The notes under the pieces were generated by a model. It saw nothing but the letters and a program-made list of their open reading frames with translations, searched no databases and was not told the DNA's origin. 64,000 nucleotides of DNA from the NCBI GenBank assembly GCA_002709385.1, contig PAQS01000036.1, positions 1 to 64,000 of the forward strand, read 5' to 3'. Each line of letters begins with the position of its first letter. Position 1 is the first letter of the stretch. The translations under genes and the position numbers were made by a program. Below, in pieces: positions 42,637 through 53,348 of the stretch. Origin of the DNA: Waddliaceae bacterium. GTDB lineage: Bacteria; Chlamydiota; Chlamydiia; Chlamydiales; GCA-2709385.

Positions 42637-45600
42637 ATGGAGAAACGCAAGCGTTGGCAGTTTTTTCTCATTATCGGTGTGTTAGTTCTAACGATCTATA
42701 ACATCCTTCCTACGATTTTTTATTATAGCAATTCTTTGCGCTCACCTATAGATGAAACGCGAAGTGAAGCTATAGTAAGTTCGCTTGTTAAGCGAGTGAA
42801 CTTATTAGAGAAGGATGCGGTTGACTGGCTTCATTCCTATTGTAAACATCTTACATTAAAACCTCAGTCTATTGAGTTAGATAAGAGTAACCCTAAATTT
42901 ATTCGGGTAACTTTTTCTAATACAGAAGAAGCTGAAGTTTTACGTAGGTTCTTACCTAATGCCGGGTCTCTTATCCCCTTTGTTCCTGCACAGCTACAGG
43001 TAGCAAGAGAAGATAACGATCCTTTAGTGGTATCTGTTGAGCGTCGCATTGGCATTCATTTGGATAGTTCTGAAGACAAGCTGTTCCAGTTTGCTTCGAA
43101 GCGCGACAAAAATGACCAAATCGCTCCTTTATATCGTGATCTGATTTATGACCGAATTATTGAAGCAGCTCATGTAATTGCTGGTCCAAGTAGAACAGGT
43201 TTACAAGTAGAACTTGCTTTACACTCGCAATTACAAGATCAGAGCATTGATACTTTGGTTGCTTTATCAAAAGAATTGAATGACATCATTTCAACTTTTG
43301 GTATTGAGAGTGATTTAGCTCAGCGTTACATCAGAAGTTTTTCACAAAGCTCTGAAGAGACGCCAAGTCAGTTGGTTCATAAGCTCACTTCGAAAATAGA
43401 GACAGCTTCTTCTCAAATTGATTCTCAACAAAAATCTATTTTGGCTGAACAGCAACGTCTGCAAGAAGATGGTCTTTTCTTAGATCCAACAAAAGAGCAA
43501 ATGCTAGACGTATTAGTACGTCAAAAGGCTAGCTTGGATGAAGCAGGTAAAACACTTCGCAGTCAAAGTTCTTCTTTTTCTGCAGCGAAGACACCATTAA
43601 CTCGTGTCCAATTGAGAGAGCTTTTACGCTCTGTAGAAAATTCTGAAGTTCAAACTTTAGATTTGTCTACTTACCACCCTTATATTAAGGGGTTGGTTAT
43701 TGACTGGGATAGCAGCACTCTTGATTTTGATCTATATTCAGATGTTAGTGAAATTTTATTCAAAGACTCTCAAAGCGAAGTAGAAGCTTATCAGCGCGAT
43801 AGACTCAAGCAATACGTGATCAATGATATTGCTCGAATTTCTCGTCTCGCAGATGAAAAAATTAGTCCTACAACTAATGGCTTCGCCTTATCTTTCGACG
43901 AACTGAACAATAGTCGTAGTTTTCTTTTACTTGATCTTGGGGTTTTAGCTGAGCAGCAAGCTGAACAGATTCTTTCTGAATTGGACCGCTCATGGATTCC
44001 TCAGCATTCAGACTTACTTCGCAGCTCTTTTCCATTATGGAGTTACGGAGAGTTTCAAGACTTACCTCTTCAAGAGCAAAAACTAGGTTTGATGGTTTAT
44101 GCTCCAGGTATGTACGAAACTGAAGCTCACAAAGGCTTTAGAAGAAACTCTATATATGTTGTTGCACGTGGAATTTCCGACCTTGTAAAGCAATACGAAG
44201 AGTTTCCAGAAAGTCCAGAAAGTATCACTCTGCTTCAAGATTTTGATAGCTTAAGAGCTATCCTGCAAAGAAATGGCTTTTTTGGTTATCCAGGAGCTTC
44301 TTTCGGAATCGATGAACAGTATAAAAATGATTACATTTTTGAGTTAAACGAATACTATGCTGATCTGGTTGCTGCTACTCGTGAAAATATGAGTGTTCAT
44401 GGTAGCAAGCGTTTTGCTGTGTTAGAGTTCACTGATATTGAACAACGTTTACTTACTGAGAATGAAATCGATAAACAGCGTCACGAAGATTTATTGAAAT
44501 GGCGTGAAGATTTCCAAATCGCTCAGGTAGATATGAACCCAATGGCTAAGTACCGGGTTCCACCACCGACAAAGAATGTATTCGTAGAAAATTTCAAATT
44601 GAATACGAAAAAATATTTCCGTGGTGATGAGCGAAAAGTTCTAAAGTTAGGTTTAGACCTTGCTGGTGGTAAGAGTGTTGTTATTGGTCTTCTTGACCAA
44701 GCACAGCGTCCTGTTACTGATCCAGAGGACATTTCACAAGCAGTAAATGAGCTATACAACCGTGTAAACCGCATGGGTGTTTCCGAAGTAAGTATTCGCT
44801 CGGAAGGCAATAACATTATTCTCGACTTTCCTGGTTCACAAGGAATTTCAGCTAGTGAATTGATTAGTGCTTCTGCGATGTACTTTCACATCGTTAATGA
44901 GCAGTTTTCATTGAAAAATCCAGCTTTAGCAGAGACTGTTAATCAGTTTTTACAACAAGTATGGAATGAAGCAGTGGTGACCAATCGTCAAACCGCAGCA
45001 GAAGTTAATGAAATCGCTTGGGAACACTTAGGAGGAGATCCTGAAACTGGACAAGTTGCGCGTCCTCGTAATGAGTATGCACGTACACTTTATGATAATG
45101 GACTTCGTATTGCGAGCCCTAAAAAAGATGTAGCGAGCAACACTTTCAATGATACTTTATCTTCTATTGCAGTATTGCGAGGTGAAGATCATAGTGAATG
45201 GATGGGACAGAACCACCCTCTTATGGTCGTTTTCCATAATTATGCCTTAGAAGGTGCGAATTTAAGTAACATTCAAGTGGGTTACGATCCAAGCCAAGGA
45301 AATATTCTTAGCTTTAGCGTACTGAATTCTTACAAAGATAAAGAGCGTCGAGCTGAAAGTCCTGTAAAAGATTTTTCCGCATGGACTTCTCAATTTGCAG
45401 AAGACAAGATTGGTGGAACAATCAAAGAATCGTACTCCAATGGTAATGGCTGGCGTATGGCCATCATTCTTAATGGAGAAGTTGTAAGTGCTCCTACTTT
45501 AAATGTTGCACTAACAGACAACGCATCGATTCATGGTAACTTCACACAGCGTGAGATCAATCATCTTGCAGCTGATTTAAAAGCAGGTTCCTTAAGTTTT

Positions 45601-47181
45601 CAGCCACAGATTCTTTCAGAAGTGAATGTGAGCCCTGACTTAGGAAGAGAAGAACGAAATAGTGGCTTGATTGCTTCTGGTCTCGGACTTTTCCTTGTAA
45701 TTGCCATCATGATTTTATACTACCGCTTTGCTGGGGTGGTTGCTTCTGTGGCTGTTCTCTTTAACTTGCTTATCATGTGGGGAGTTCTACAGAACTTAGA
45801 TGCTGCACTTACTCTTCCAGGGATTGCGGGTATCATCTTGACTATGGGTATGGCTGTGGATGCTAACGTTCTAGTATTCGAGCGTATCCGCGAAGAGTTT
45901 TCGATTAGTCAAAGAATTGGCTCTGCAATACAAGCTGGGTACCGTAAAGCGTTTACTGCAATTATTGACTCTAACTTAACAACAGTGATTGCTGCTGTTA
46001 TTTTGATTCAATTTGATTCAGGACCAATTAAAGGGTTTGCGCTGACATTGATCATCGGTATTGTATCCTCTATGTTTACAGCCTTGTTCATGACACGTTA
46101 CTTTTTTGCTGGCTGGGTACAGTCAAGTCAAAATAAAGAACTTCCTATGCCAAATACCCTACGCCATACAAGCTTTGATTTTCTTGCTAAGAAGACAATC
46201 GCAATTGCTTGTTCACTTGCATTGATTGTGGCTGGAATGGGTCTGCTTTATCAGCAGAAGCAAACAATACTTGGCATGGACTTCACTGGTGGTTACTCTC
46301 TCAGTGTTGAAATGAACGAGAAAGAAGGAGTTACTTCTTACCGAAAAATGGCGAACGAAATTTTGTTTGATCAAGGCTTGTCTAGTGGTGATTTCTCTGT
46401 GCACGTTTTAAATCGTCCAACTCAGCTACGCCTACAGTTTGCAATGAGCATGGAAGAGTCCGGTTACCCATTTTCTGGTATGGAAGAAGAACAATCTTCT
46501 GAAGACTATGAATATGCATACCTAGCTAATCCACGCCTTGCTTGGGTAGTAAAAACCCTAGAAGAAGGTGGCTTGAGTATTCGTGAAGATCAGTTGAGTC
46601 AACTTGATCAGAACTGGCGAGTGATGTCAGGGCAGTTCTCTGACTCTATGCGTAATAGTGCAATCATTGGTTTACTTCTTGCCCTAGTTGCCATCTTGAT
46701 CTACATTACATTCCGTTTTGAATTCAAATATGGAATTAGTGCGATCATTGCTATTGTACACGACGTATTGATCTCATTAGCAGCACTTGCATTCCTTCAT
46801 AAAATTGGCTTGAACGTTCAAATTGACCTTGCGGTTGTTGGAGCGATCATGACTATTATCGGGTACTCTTTGAATGATACAATTATTGTATTTGACCGTA
46901 TTCGCGAAGATGCAAGAATTCTGCGTAAAATGTCTTTTTCAGAAGTTATTAACCATGCCATCAATATTACATTGAGCCGTACTTTGATGACATCTGGAAC
47001 TACATTAGCTGTTTTAGTATCGCTTGTACTATTTGGAGGCCCGAATATTTTCCCACTAGCTATTGTGATGCTACTTGGGGTTATATTTGGAACTTTTTCT
47101 TCCCTATTCATTGTTTCTCCAATCATGCTTTATTTTCATGATAGAGAAGAGCAGATGCAAGAAAACGCGCTTACTACATAG
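42637..47181 (+). CDS. secDF: SecDF fusion, preprotein translocase accessory subunits
   Basis: A 1,514-residue natural fusion of SecD and SecF, inner membrane. It uses the proton (or sodium) gradient to help pull proteins out through SecYEG. One N-terminal helix is followed by a very long periplasmic region, a SecD head with LKLGLDLAGGKSVVIGL near residue 670, six helices including ILTMGMAVDANVLVFERIRE, then the SecF half from LGMDFTGGYSLSVEM with its own six helices and IIGYSLNDTIIVFDRIRE. The extended first periplasmic domain (about 600 residues, partly coiled coil) explains the size and is the chlamydial habit. AAGGGA lies seven bases before the ATG. recJ follows. Confidence 0.95.
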   Translation: MEKRKRWQFFLIIGVLVLTIYNILPTIFYYSNSLRSPIDETRSEAIVSSLVKRVNLLEKDAVDWLHSYCKHLTLKPQSIELDKSNPKFIRVTFSNTEEAEVLRRFLPNAGSLIPFVPAQLQVAREDNDPLVVSVERRIGIHLDSSEDKLFQFASKRDKNDQIAPLYRDLIYDRIIEAAHVIAGPSRTGLQVELALHSQLQDQSIDTLVALSKELNDIISTFGIESDLAQRYIRSFSQSSEETPSQLVHKLTSKIETASSQIDSQQKSILAEQQRLQEDGLFLDPTKEQMLDVLVRQKASLDEAGKTLRSQSSSFSAAKTPLTRVQLRELLRSVENSEVQTLDLSTYHPYIKGLVIDWDSSTLDFDLYSDVSEILFKDSQSEVEAYQRDRLKQYVINDIARISRLADEKISPTTNGFALSFDELNNSRSFLLLDLGVLAEQQAEQILSELDRSWIPQHSDLLRSSFPLWSYGEFQDLPLQEQKLGLMVYAPGMYETEAHKGFRRNSIYVVARGISDLVKQYEEFPESPESITLLQDFDSLRAILQRNGFFGYPGASFGIDEQYKNDYIFELNEYYADLVAATRENMSVHGSKRFAVLEFTDIEQRLLTENEIDKQRHEDLLKWREDFQIAQVDMNPMAKYRVPPPTKNVFVENFKLNTKKYFRGDERKVLKLGLDLAGGKSVVIGLLDQAQRPVTDPEDISQAVNELYNRVNRMGVSEVSIRSEGNNIILDFPGSQGISASELISASAMYFHIVNEQFSLKNPALAETVNQFLQQVWNEAVVTNRQTAAEVNEIAWEHLGGDPETGQVARPRNEYARTLYDNGLRIASPKKDVASNTFNDTLSSIAVLRGEDHSEWMGQNHPLMVVFHNYALEGANLSNIQVGYDPSQGNILSFSVLNSYKDKERRAESPVKDFSAWTSQFAEDKIGGTIKESYSNGNGWRMAIILNGEVVSAPTLNVALTDNASIHGNFTQREINHLAADLKAGSLSFQPQILSEVNVSPDLGREERNSGLIASGLGLFLVIAIMILYYRFAGVVASVAVLFNLLIMWGVLQNLDAALTLPGIAGIILTMGMAVDANVLVFERIREEFSISQRIGSAIQAGYRKAFTAIIDSNLTTVIAAVILIQFDSGPIKGFALTLIIGIVSSMFTALFMTRYFFAGWVQSSQNKELPMPNTLRHTSFDFLAKKTIAIACSLALIVAGMGLLYQQKQTILGMDFTGGYSLSVEMNEKEGVTSYRKMANEILFDQGLSSGDFSVHVLNRPTQLRLQFAMSMEESGYPFSGMEEEQSSEDYEYAYLANPRLAWVVKTLEEGGLSIREDQLSQLDQNWRVMSGQFSDSMRNSAIIGLLLALVAILIYITFRFEFKYGISAIIAIVHDVLISLAALAFLHKIGLNVQIDLAVVGAIMTIIGYSLNDTIIVFDRIREDARILRKMSFSEVINHAINITLSRTLMTSGTTLAVLVSLVLFGGPNIFPLAIVMLLGVIFGTFSSLFIVSPIMLYFHDREEQMQENALTT

Positions 47182-47198
47182 TAAGAAACCTCAACAGA

Positions 47199-47222
47199 GC
47201 TGGCACATATCTTTGTGCCAGC
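47199..47222 (+). terminator. Hairpin after secDF
   Basis: Perfect 9-bp stem 47199-47207/47214-47222 with a 6-base loop but no T-run. A second inverted repeat TTTAGCTG/CAGCTAAA spans about 47295-47326 in the same spacer. Confidence 0.5.
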
Positions 47223-47436
47223 CTGAATATTCAAATGCTCGTCTAATTTCATCGAAGCAGGTGACCAAAATGGTCTATCTTCGTATAATCCAGCTTTAGC
47301 TGGGCGATCCATAGACAGCAGCTAAACTAAGCAGAGCTACATACGCAAATACGTTTTAAGCAATGAGCTATTACCTAAAATCGGTGAGGTTATTCTTTTT
47401 ATTGGGAAAATCTGACTGTGCTGGAGCACAAACACA

Positions 47437-49176
47437 ATGAATCAAATTCCGAAACCCAAGGACCCTATCTGGATTTACCCCACTGAAGCACCTGATTGGC
47501 GTCAACAAATTGTTGAAGAATTCAATTTACATCCTGTTACAGCGCAGATTTTGGTTTCTCGTGGTTTCAACACCCTGGATGAAATTAACCATTACCTTTA
47601 CGCCAAGCTACCAGATCTACACCCTCCCCATCTTTTTGCAGATATGCCTGCAGCCGTCGAACGTGTATGCCAAGCTCTAGAGAGAGAAGAAGGTATTTTA
47701 ATTTACGGTGACAATGATGTAGACGGAATGACGGGAACAGCACTGCTTACCGAATTTCTTCGCCGTATGGGTGGCAATGTACTATTCTATGTCGCTAACC
47801 GCAATTCTCTACGTCAAAGTGTCATCTTAGACGCACTTCATTATGGCCTTGCACATGAATGCAAGCTTATCATTACAGTAGATTGTGGAATCACATCTAC
47901 TACTGAAATTGAAGAAATTCTTAATCAGCACGTAGATGTAATCATTACCGATCACCATGAACCAACTGATCGCTTACCACGCTGTTGTGCTACACTGAAT
48001 CCCAAGTTAAAAGATAGTAACTATCCTAACCGAGATTTAACCGGAGTAGGGGTAGCGTTTAAATTTGCTCATGCGGTAACAAATCGCCTTGTTTCAGACG
48101 GGATTTTAAAAGCAAATAAAACAGACCTTAAGAGCTACCTTGATCTTGTCGCTTTAGGGACCATATCTGATATGGGTGCTCTACTTGGAGAAAACCGAAT
48201 ATTAGTTCGTTATGGTTTAAAAGAATTAAGGCAAACTCAGAGAATCGGCCTATCTAAACTTCTTGAAGTATGTGATTTAGATACAAACCGTTATATTTCT
48301 GCTGCAGATGTTGCTTCCAAAATAGCTCCTCGATTAAACAGCCTTGGGCGTATAGCAGATCCAGCAAAAGGTGTAGAACTTCTCTTATGTAGAAATGCTC
48401 GTAAAGCAGAAGACTTAGCTCTCGAACTAGATCTAAATAACCAAGAGCGGCAGAAAATAGAACGAGGAATGGCAGAACATCTTGAAGAGACAATCATTGA
48501 AAACCCGTCCCTTTTAGATCATAAAGCTATCGTCGTAGTTTCAGATCAGTGGCATCCTGGTGTCATTGCTATTTTAACGACTCGCCTATCTAAGTCTTAT
48601 AACCGCCCTGTTGTACTCATTGCTATTGAAGACGGCATCGGTAAAGGCTCTATGCGGTCTATCCCTGCATTTCCTCTTCTTCCCCCTCTTAAAGATAATG
48701 CAGACTTGCTTCTTAACTTTGGTGGGCACGACTTTGCTGCAGGTTTAACGATTGAAGAAAATCATATCGATACTTTCGTTAAACGTTTCTTAGAAGCTGC
48801 AGACAGAAGTTTAGAAGCGAAAGATGTGGCTCCAAAACTTTATCTTGATGCCGGAGTAAAATTTAGTGATCTCACTTTTGACTTCATGGAATCTTTGCGC
48901 TTACTGGAGCCTTTTGGAAATGAAAACCAACAGCCTTTACTTTACTGTAAAGTTACTCAAGCGTGGCCACCTAAAGTTGTGGGAAAAACACATTTAAAGC
49001 TCTATCTTGAGAATGATGGACGTATGCTAGAAGGGATTGCATTCGGTATGGGGCATGACCTACCTAGACTACGAAGACGCAATCTAAATCTAGAGCTTGC
49101 TTTTTCACCTCAAGTTAACCTATTTCAAAACAAAGCAAGTATTCAATTACTCGCTCGGGACTATCATATTCTATAA
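47437..49176 (+). CDS. recJ: Single-strand-specific exonuclease RecJ
   Basis: A 579-residue DHH-family 5'-3' exonuclease acting in recombination and repair. Phosphoesterase motifs in order: GDNDVDGMTGTALL, ITVDCGITS, the name-giving ITDHHEP, and LDLVALGTISDMG; the DHHA1 domain has SDQWHPGVIAI, KGSMRS and FGGHDFAAGLTI, and an OB-like tail finishes the chain. GGAG lies ten bases before the ATG. The next gene starts five bases after the stop, so the two are co-translated; secDF-recJ is the same order as CT448-CT447. Confidence 0.94.
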   Translation: MNQIPKPKDPIWIYPTEAPDWRQQIVEEFNLHPVTAQILVSRGFNTLDEINHYLYAKLPDLHPPHLFADMPAAVERVCQALEREEGILIYGDNDVDGMTGTALLTEFLRRMGGNVLFYVANRNSLRQSVILDALHYGLAHECKLIITVDCGITSTTEIEEILNQHVDVIITDHHEPTDRLPRCCATLNPKLKDSNYPNRDLTGVGVAFKFAHAVTNRLVSDGILKANKTDLKSYLDLVALGTISDMGALLGENRILVRYGLKELRQTQRIGLSKLLEVCDLDTNRYISAADVASKIAPRLNSLGRIADPAKGVELLLCRNARKAEDLALELDLNNQERQKIERGMAEHLEETIIENPSLLDHKAIVVVSDQWHPGVIAILTTRLSKSYNRPVVLIAIEDGIGKGSMRSIPAFPLLPPLKDNADLLLNFGGHDFAAGLTIEENHIDTFVKRFLEAADRSLEAKDVAPKLYLDAGVKFSDLTFDFMESLRLLEPFGNENQQPLLYCKVTQAWPPKVVGKTHLKLYLENDGRMLEGIAFGMGHDLPRLRRRNLNLELAFSPQVNLFQNKASIQLLARDYHIL

Positions 49177-49181
49177 TTCAC

Positions 49182-50483
49182 ATGTCTATTGAAAAAAACG
49201 ATTTAGTCACCGGAACAATCGAAAGCATTGCTTCTGGCGGAGAAGGTATTCTACGCCTTGATAGCGGTTTGGTTGTTTTCGTTCCTTTTACAGCAATAGG
49301 TGACCAGCTTTCTGTCCGTATCCTAAATAAAAAAAAGCGCTTTGCTCGAGGTGTCATTCACGAGCTATTTTCACCTGGAAAAGATCGAGTCATTCCCAAA
49401 TGCCCTCTTTTCACAAAATGCCCAGGTTGTCAATTACAACACCTGGATTATTCAACACAGTGTAAAGCAAAGCAACAACACGTTTACGATGCATTGAAGC
49501 GAATTGGAAAACTTTCTCTTCAGGATCCATTACCTATTCGAGAGGCAAAAGCAATTTGGGCTTATCGAAGACATATACGCCTACATTTCATAAAAACGAA
49601 GCAATCCTTTGAAATGGGCTACTATGGGTGGGATAATCAATCGCTTCTTAACGTGCGTACTTGTCCAATTTTCACCAGCAATGAAGATAAAGCCATAGAA
49701 GAGATACGCCAGGCACTCTTTTGTGACAAAGTAGAAAACCTCAAAGGTTCGGTGAAAATTTTTAAAGTTGAAGAAGAGAAAAAATCAGCTCATTTTGTAC
49801 TAGAAGAAAAGCCTTCTAAAGGACTCAAAGCATCCCTAGAACAACTTCTATCTACTCAAACAGATTGGAGTTCATTTTTAATAGAAAGTCCCGATGGAGA
49901 AGAAACACTAGGTCAACATACACATAAAATTCAAGTACATAGTCTCGATTTCAACTTCTCTCCTAGAAGCTTCTTACAAAATCACCCCGAACAAAGCGAA
50001 CAAATCCTTCATTCACTCGTAGACTACACACGCTCAATCAAAGCAAAACGAGTACTAGATCTCTATTCAGGAATAGGAATTAGTTCTATTTTAATTGCTA
50101 AAGATGGAATCGAGGTTTTAGGTATCGAAGGTAATCCCACAGCTGTACAGCTTGCCAAAGATAATGCTAGAAAACACCAGTGTATGGGATCCCGCTTTAA
50201 AAGAGCCGATGTGGCTCGGGTCATTAAACAAGAACTGCGTCAATTTCAACCTGATCTTGTAATTGTTAACCCACCTCGCACAGGACTCCACGATCAAGTC
50301 ATTAATAGCCTCATCGAGGTACCTGTTAAGCATCTCGTCTATATTTCATGCATGCCTTCTACTTTAGCAAGAGATCTGCATAAACTTTGTGAACAAGTTT
50401 ATCACTGGGACTCTGGGCAGTGCTTTGATATGTTTCCACACACTCAACACGTTGAGACATTTTGCATTTTATCTGCGAAATAA
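49182..50483 (+). CDS. rlmD: RumA/TrmA-family rRNA (uracil-C5)-methyltransferase
   Basis: A 433-residue S-adenosylmethionine enzyme. An N-terminal TRAM domain (TGTIESIASGGEGILRL) is followed by the iron-sulfur cysteines CPLFTKCPGC and a later TCPIF, a SAM-binding site LDLYSGIGISSILIAK, the VNPPRTGLH motif, and the catalytic Cys in YISCMPSTLARDL. The 4Fe-4S cysteines favour the RumA-like (23S rRNA) branch over TrmA; which uridine is modified cannot be read. It is inserted between recJ and euo, which are neighbours in C. trachomatis (CT447-CT446). Confidence 0.85.
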   Translation: MSIEKNDLVTGTIESIASGGEGILRLDSGLVVFVPFTAIGDQLSVRILNKKKRFARGVIHELFSPGKDRVIPKCPLFTKCPGCQLQHLDYSTQCKAKQQHVYDALKRIGKLSLQDPLPIREAKAIWAYRRHIRLHFIKTKQSFEMGYYGWDNQSLLNVRTCPIFTSNEDKAIEEIRQALFCDKVENLKGSVKIFKVEEEKKSAHFVLEEKPSKGLKASLEQLLSTQTDWSSFLIESPDGEETLGQHTHKIQVHSLDFNFSPRSFLQNHPEQSEQILHSLVDYTRSIKAKRVLDLYSGIGISSILIAKDGIEVLGIEGNPTAVQLAKDNARKHQCMGSRFKRADVARVIKQELRQFQPDLVIVNPPRTGLHDQVINSLIEVPVKHLVYISCMPSTLARDLHKLCEQVYHWDSGQCFDMFPHTQHVETFCILSAK

Positions 50484-50524
50484 AAAAAACCCTTCTTTTA
50501 CTTAAGGTAAAAGAAGGGTTTTAC
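50482..50524. terminator. Bidirectional terminator between rlmD and euo
   Basis: Perfect 12-bp stem 50490-50501/50507-50518 with a 5-base loop, flanked by a run of A on the left and TTTTAC on the right, so it can stop transcripts from both sides. Confidence 0.9.
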
Positions 50525-50550
50525 AAAATAAGAGTCAAAAGCTTAGCTAA

Positions 50551-51042
50551 TTAGCTTGCTTTTGTTTCTTCTTCGCTTTTCTTTTCGATGAACTTACCAC
50601 GGTATTCGTTCACATCATCAATGTGAATCACCCAAGCAGCACCTTTACGGTGAGCTTTAAGCATTCCAACGCGAGTAGCGTAGTAGATCTTTTGTGCAGG
50701 AACGCTTAACATACGAGCAACCTGATTTACCGAGAAACAGCCACGAGCGTTATCAAACAACAACTCGCCATCGTACATAGACTTTGCACGAGAATACTTC
50801 TGGCGACGGTACTCTTCTAAATGATCTAAATCAATCGTCCAACGACTTGCTACTTTACGTGCTTTTAGCTTTCCAAGCTTAATCGCTACGTAAATCGCCT
50901 GGCGTGTTACGTTATTAATTTTAGCAGCCTCAGTAATTGAAACAATACGCTCATCTGAATTCTTTCCCTCTTCAGAATTCGCGCCAGGAAGATCTAGCCC
51001 CCCCTCTTCTTCAATAACGGCTTGACCTTTCTCTTCAGTCAT
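50551..51042 (-). CDS. euo: Developmental transcription repressor EUO
   Basis: A 163-residue DNA-binding protein made of two excisionase/MerR-like helix-turn-helix domains: residues about 31-80 (SITEAAKINNVTRQAIYVAI then GKLKARKVASRWTIDLDHL) and about 98-150 (FSVNQVARMLSVPAQKIYYA then HRKGAAWVIHIDDVNEY). In Chlamydia EUO represses late (infectious-form) genes during growth. Size, double HTH and the neighbourhood (recJ on one side, tsp/gltX on the other) support homology. The N-terminal 30 residues are acidic and probably flexible. GGAG lies eight bases before the ATG. Confidence 0.88.
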   Translation of the reverse strand: MTEEKGQAVIEEEGGLDLPGANSEEGKNSDERIVSITEAAKINNVTRQAIYVAIKLGKLKARKVASRWTIDLDHLEEYRRQKYSRAKSMYDGELLFDNARGCFSVNQVARMLSVPAQKIYYATRVGMLKAHRKGAAWVIHIDDVNEYRGKFIEKKSEEETKAS

Positions 51043-51406
51043 TTTGTAATCTCCAAAAAAAAATTATGCTAACAAATGAAAACTTTCTTATATGCGAAAT
51101 AATATAGTTCAAATCTATGAAAAAACATTTGTAAATTTGACATAGAGTAACGATTATACAAAATAAATGATTATAAACAAGCTACTTTTTTTGAAACTTT
51201 CAAATTTATTTATTTAAAAGTTTGTTTTACATTTTTTTAATCCTTTAACCCTTACCCCTTGCACTACTAAAATCAATTTGATGGCTAAAAAGCATAATAG
51301 CCAGCTATTCTACAGATAAAAGGTAAACAGCTCTAATTCCTATGTTCCAGCTTAAGTAGCTGATTTATAGGTAATTTCTACTTATTAAGAGACAAGGAGA
51401 TCCTGC
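51043..51406. promoter_or_regulatory. AT-rich divergent spacer euo / tsp
   Basis: 364 bases, without a plausible gene. It has several T- and A-tracts on the euo side (51043-51250), which could be upstream promoter elements or self-binding sites for EUO, known to prefer AT-rich DNA. I could not pick a convincing -10/-35 pair on either strand. Confidence 0.3.
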
Positions 51407-53338
51407 ATGCGTAAGACGATCTTACTTCTACTTTTTGTCATTGGCTTGCCATTCATTTCCGAAGCAAGGCAAGCGGACATTACACCAGCTACTATTCGTG
51501 CTAAACTGCGTGAAATCATGCATGCACATGTGCATCACAAAGAACTGACAGAAGAGCTCGCCATACGATCGGTTAAGAATTACCTCGAAATTTTGGATCC
51601 TTCTAAGACCTACTTTATTTATCCAGAAGTTGAGCACTGGATCAATCTTTCCAAAGAAAACAGCCAAGAAGTGCTGGCTGAATTCAATGGGAAAGAGTTT
51701 ACGATCTTTTTCGATATTCATGAAAAGATGGTAGAAGCCATTGAGCGACGAGGTCGTTTTGAAGAAGAGCTGCGAGGTCAAGCTCTCGTTGAAGACGTCA
51801 ACCCTAAGGATTTTCGGGATTTAGATTGGGCGCGTGACGAAGAAGAGTTAAAAACACGTATTGCTGGTATTCGCTCCTTACAGTTAGAAGCTCTAGAAGA
51901 ACTTGATATGGAAACCAAAGAGCTTTCTCTTCAGAGAATTGATAAGAGAAGACAGGGTTTTGAAGAAGAGTTTCTTGAAAAAGATATGCTTGAGCGCCAG
52001 CGCTTCATTCTTGCTAACATTTTGAAAGCGACGGCATCGGCATTAGATTCTCATACAGCTTATTTCACCCCAAGTGAAGCACAACAATTCATGATTCACG
52101 TCCAGCAGCGTCTGTTCGGCATAGGAGTACAGCTCCGCGATGATATTAGTGGTTTTTCTGTAGTAAAAATCATCGAAGGCGGACCGAGCTTTGAACAAAG
52201 TGGACTATTGGTAAAAGACCGCATTATAGCGGTGGACGGCGTTCCTGTTGTTGGGATGGATATTGTAGATGCAGTGGAGTTAATTCGCGGAGAAGCGGGA
52301 ATACCTGTAAAACTTAAAGTACTTCGCGATGTGACAGCTGAAGACGGCACAAAGACTACCGAAACGGTAGATGTTAAAATTGTTCGCGGTGAAGTTGTAC
52401 TCAAAGAGTCTCGTATTGAATCAGAAGTCGAGCCATATGGTGACGGTGTAATTGCTCGTATTCACTTATTTTCTTTCTACCAAGACCCTCATAATAGCTC
52501 TGCCTCTGATCTTGCTCAAGAGATCAGAAGTATTCGAGAAAAGCACAAGTTAAAGGGAATCATTCTCGACCTTCGCTTCAACTCAGGCGGTATGTTGCCA
52601 CAAGCCGTAGCTGTTACCGGGCTTTTCATTAGTAAAGGGATTGTAGTTAGTATCAAGGATGACACAGGTAGAATACAGCATTTACGAGATACAGATGGTG
52701 AAACAGAGTGGGATGGCCCATTGATTGTCCTCTTAAATCGTGCTAGTGCATCTGCTTCTGAAATTGTAGCCCAAACTCTACAAGATTATGGAAGAGCTTT
52801 AATCGTTGGTGATGACACTTCATTCGGAAAAGGGACCTACCAAACTTTTACCCTCAATTCTCAAGCTGTGAATGGCGTAAACCCTCAGGGAGAATATAAA
52901 GTTACTCGTGGGCGCTATTATACTGTATCTGGAAGAAGTCCCCAGCTTACAGGGGTCATTTCCGATGTGGTAGTACCTAGCTATTTATCTGCTGTAGATA
53001 TTGGTGAACGCTTTGCGAAATTTCCTTTAGAAAATGATGAAATCGCTCCTAATTTTGACGACAAATTAGAAGATCTTTCGATTTTCCATGGAAGAGAGTT
53101 CTTAAAACTCTATCGTTTTGGTCTACAACAACCAACAAATCGTTATACGCAATACATTGAACGTTTAAAAGAAAACTCTCTATTACGTGTGGAAAAAAAT
53201 ACCAATTATCAAACTTTTCTCAAGGAACTCACAAAAGAAGAACCTGATGAAGAAGAGCCTGCTGATTTTGGTACTAACGATCTTCAGCTTCAAGAAGCTT
53301 ATAATATCATGAAAGATCTGGTATTACTTCTATCGTAA
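51407..53338 (+). CDS. tsp: Tail-specific (C-terminal processing) protease
   Basis: S41 serine protease of 643 residues with a signal peptide (RKTILLLLFVIGLPFI), so it works in the periplasm. A helical N-terminal domain is followed by a PDZ domain (GIGVQLRDDISGFSVVKIIE, VKDRIIAVDGVPV) and the catalytic domain: LDLRFNSGGMLPQA, the nucleophile Ser in RASASASEIVAQ and the general-base Lys in DDTSFGKGTYQ. It degrades proteins with exposed C-termini; the chlamydial homologue CT441 has also been studied for cutting host proteins, which is not shown here. AAGGAG lies eight bases before the ATG. A very strong terminator follows. Confidence 0.93.
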   Translation: MRKTILLLLFVIGLPFISEARQADITPATIRAKLREIMHAHVHHKELTEELAIRSVKNYLEILDPSKTYFIYPEVEHWINLSKENSQEVLAEFNGKEFTIFFDIHEKMVEAIERRGRFEEELRGQALVEDVNPKDFRDLDWARDEEELKTRIAGIRSLQLEALEELDMETKELSLQRIDKRRQGFEEEFLEKDMLERQRFILANILKATASALDSHTAYFTPSEAQQFMIHVQQRLFGIGVQLRDDISGFSVVKIIEGGPSFEQSGLLVKDRIIAVDGVPVVGMDIVDAVELIRGEAGIPVKLKVLRDVTAEDGTKTTETVDVKIVRGEVVLKESRIESEVEPYGDGVIARIHLFSFYQDPHNSSASDLAQEIRSIREKHKLKGIILDLRFNSGGMLPQAVAVTGLFISKGIVVSIKDDTGRIQHLRDTDGETEWDGPLIVLLNRASASASEIVAQTLQDYGRALIVGDDTSFGKGTYQTFTLNSQAVNGVNPQGEYKVTRGRYYTVSGRSPQLTGVISDVVVPSYLSAVDIGERFAKFPLENDEIAPNFDDKLEDLSIFHGREFLKLYRFGLQQPTNRYTQYIERLKENSLLRVEKNTNYQTFLKELTKEEPDEEEPADFGTNDLQLQEAYNIMKDLVLLLS

Positions 53339-53348
53339 GGTTCATAAA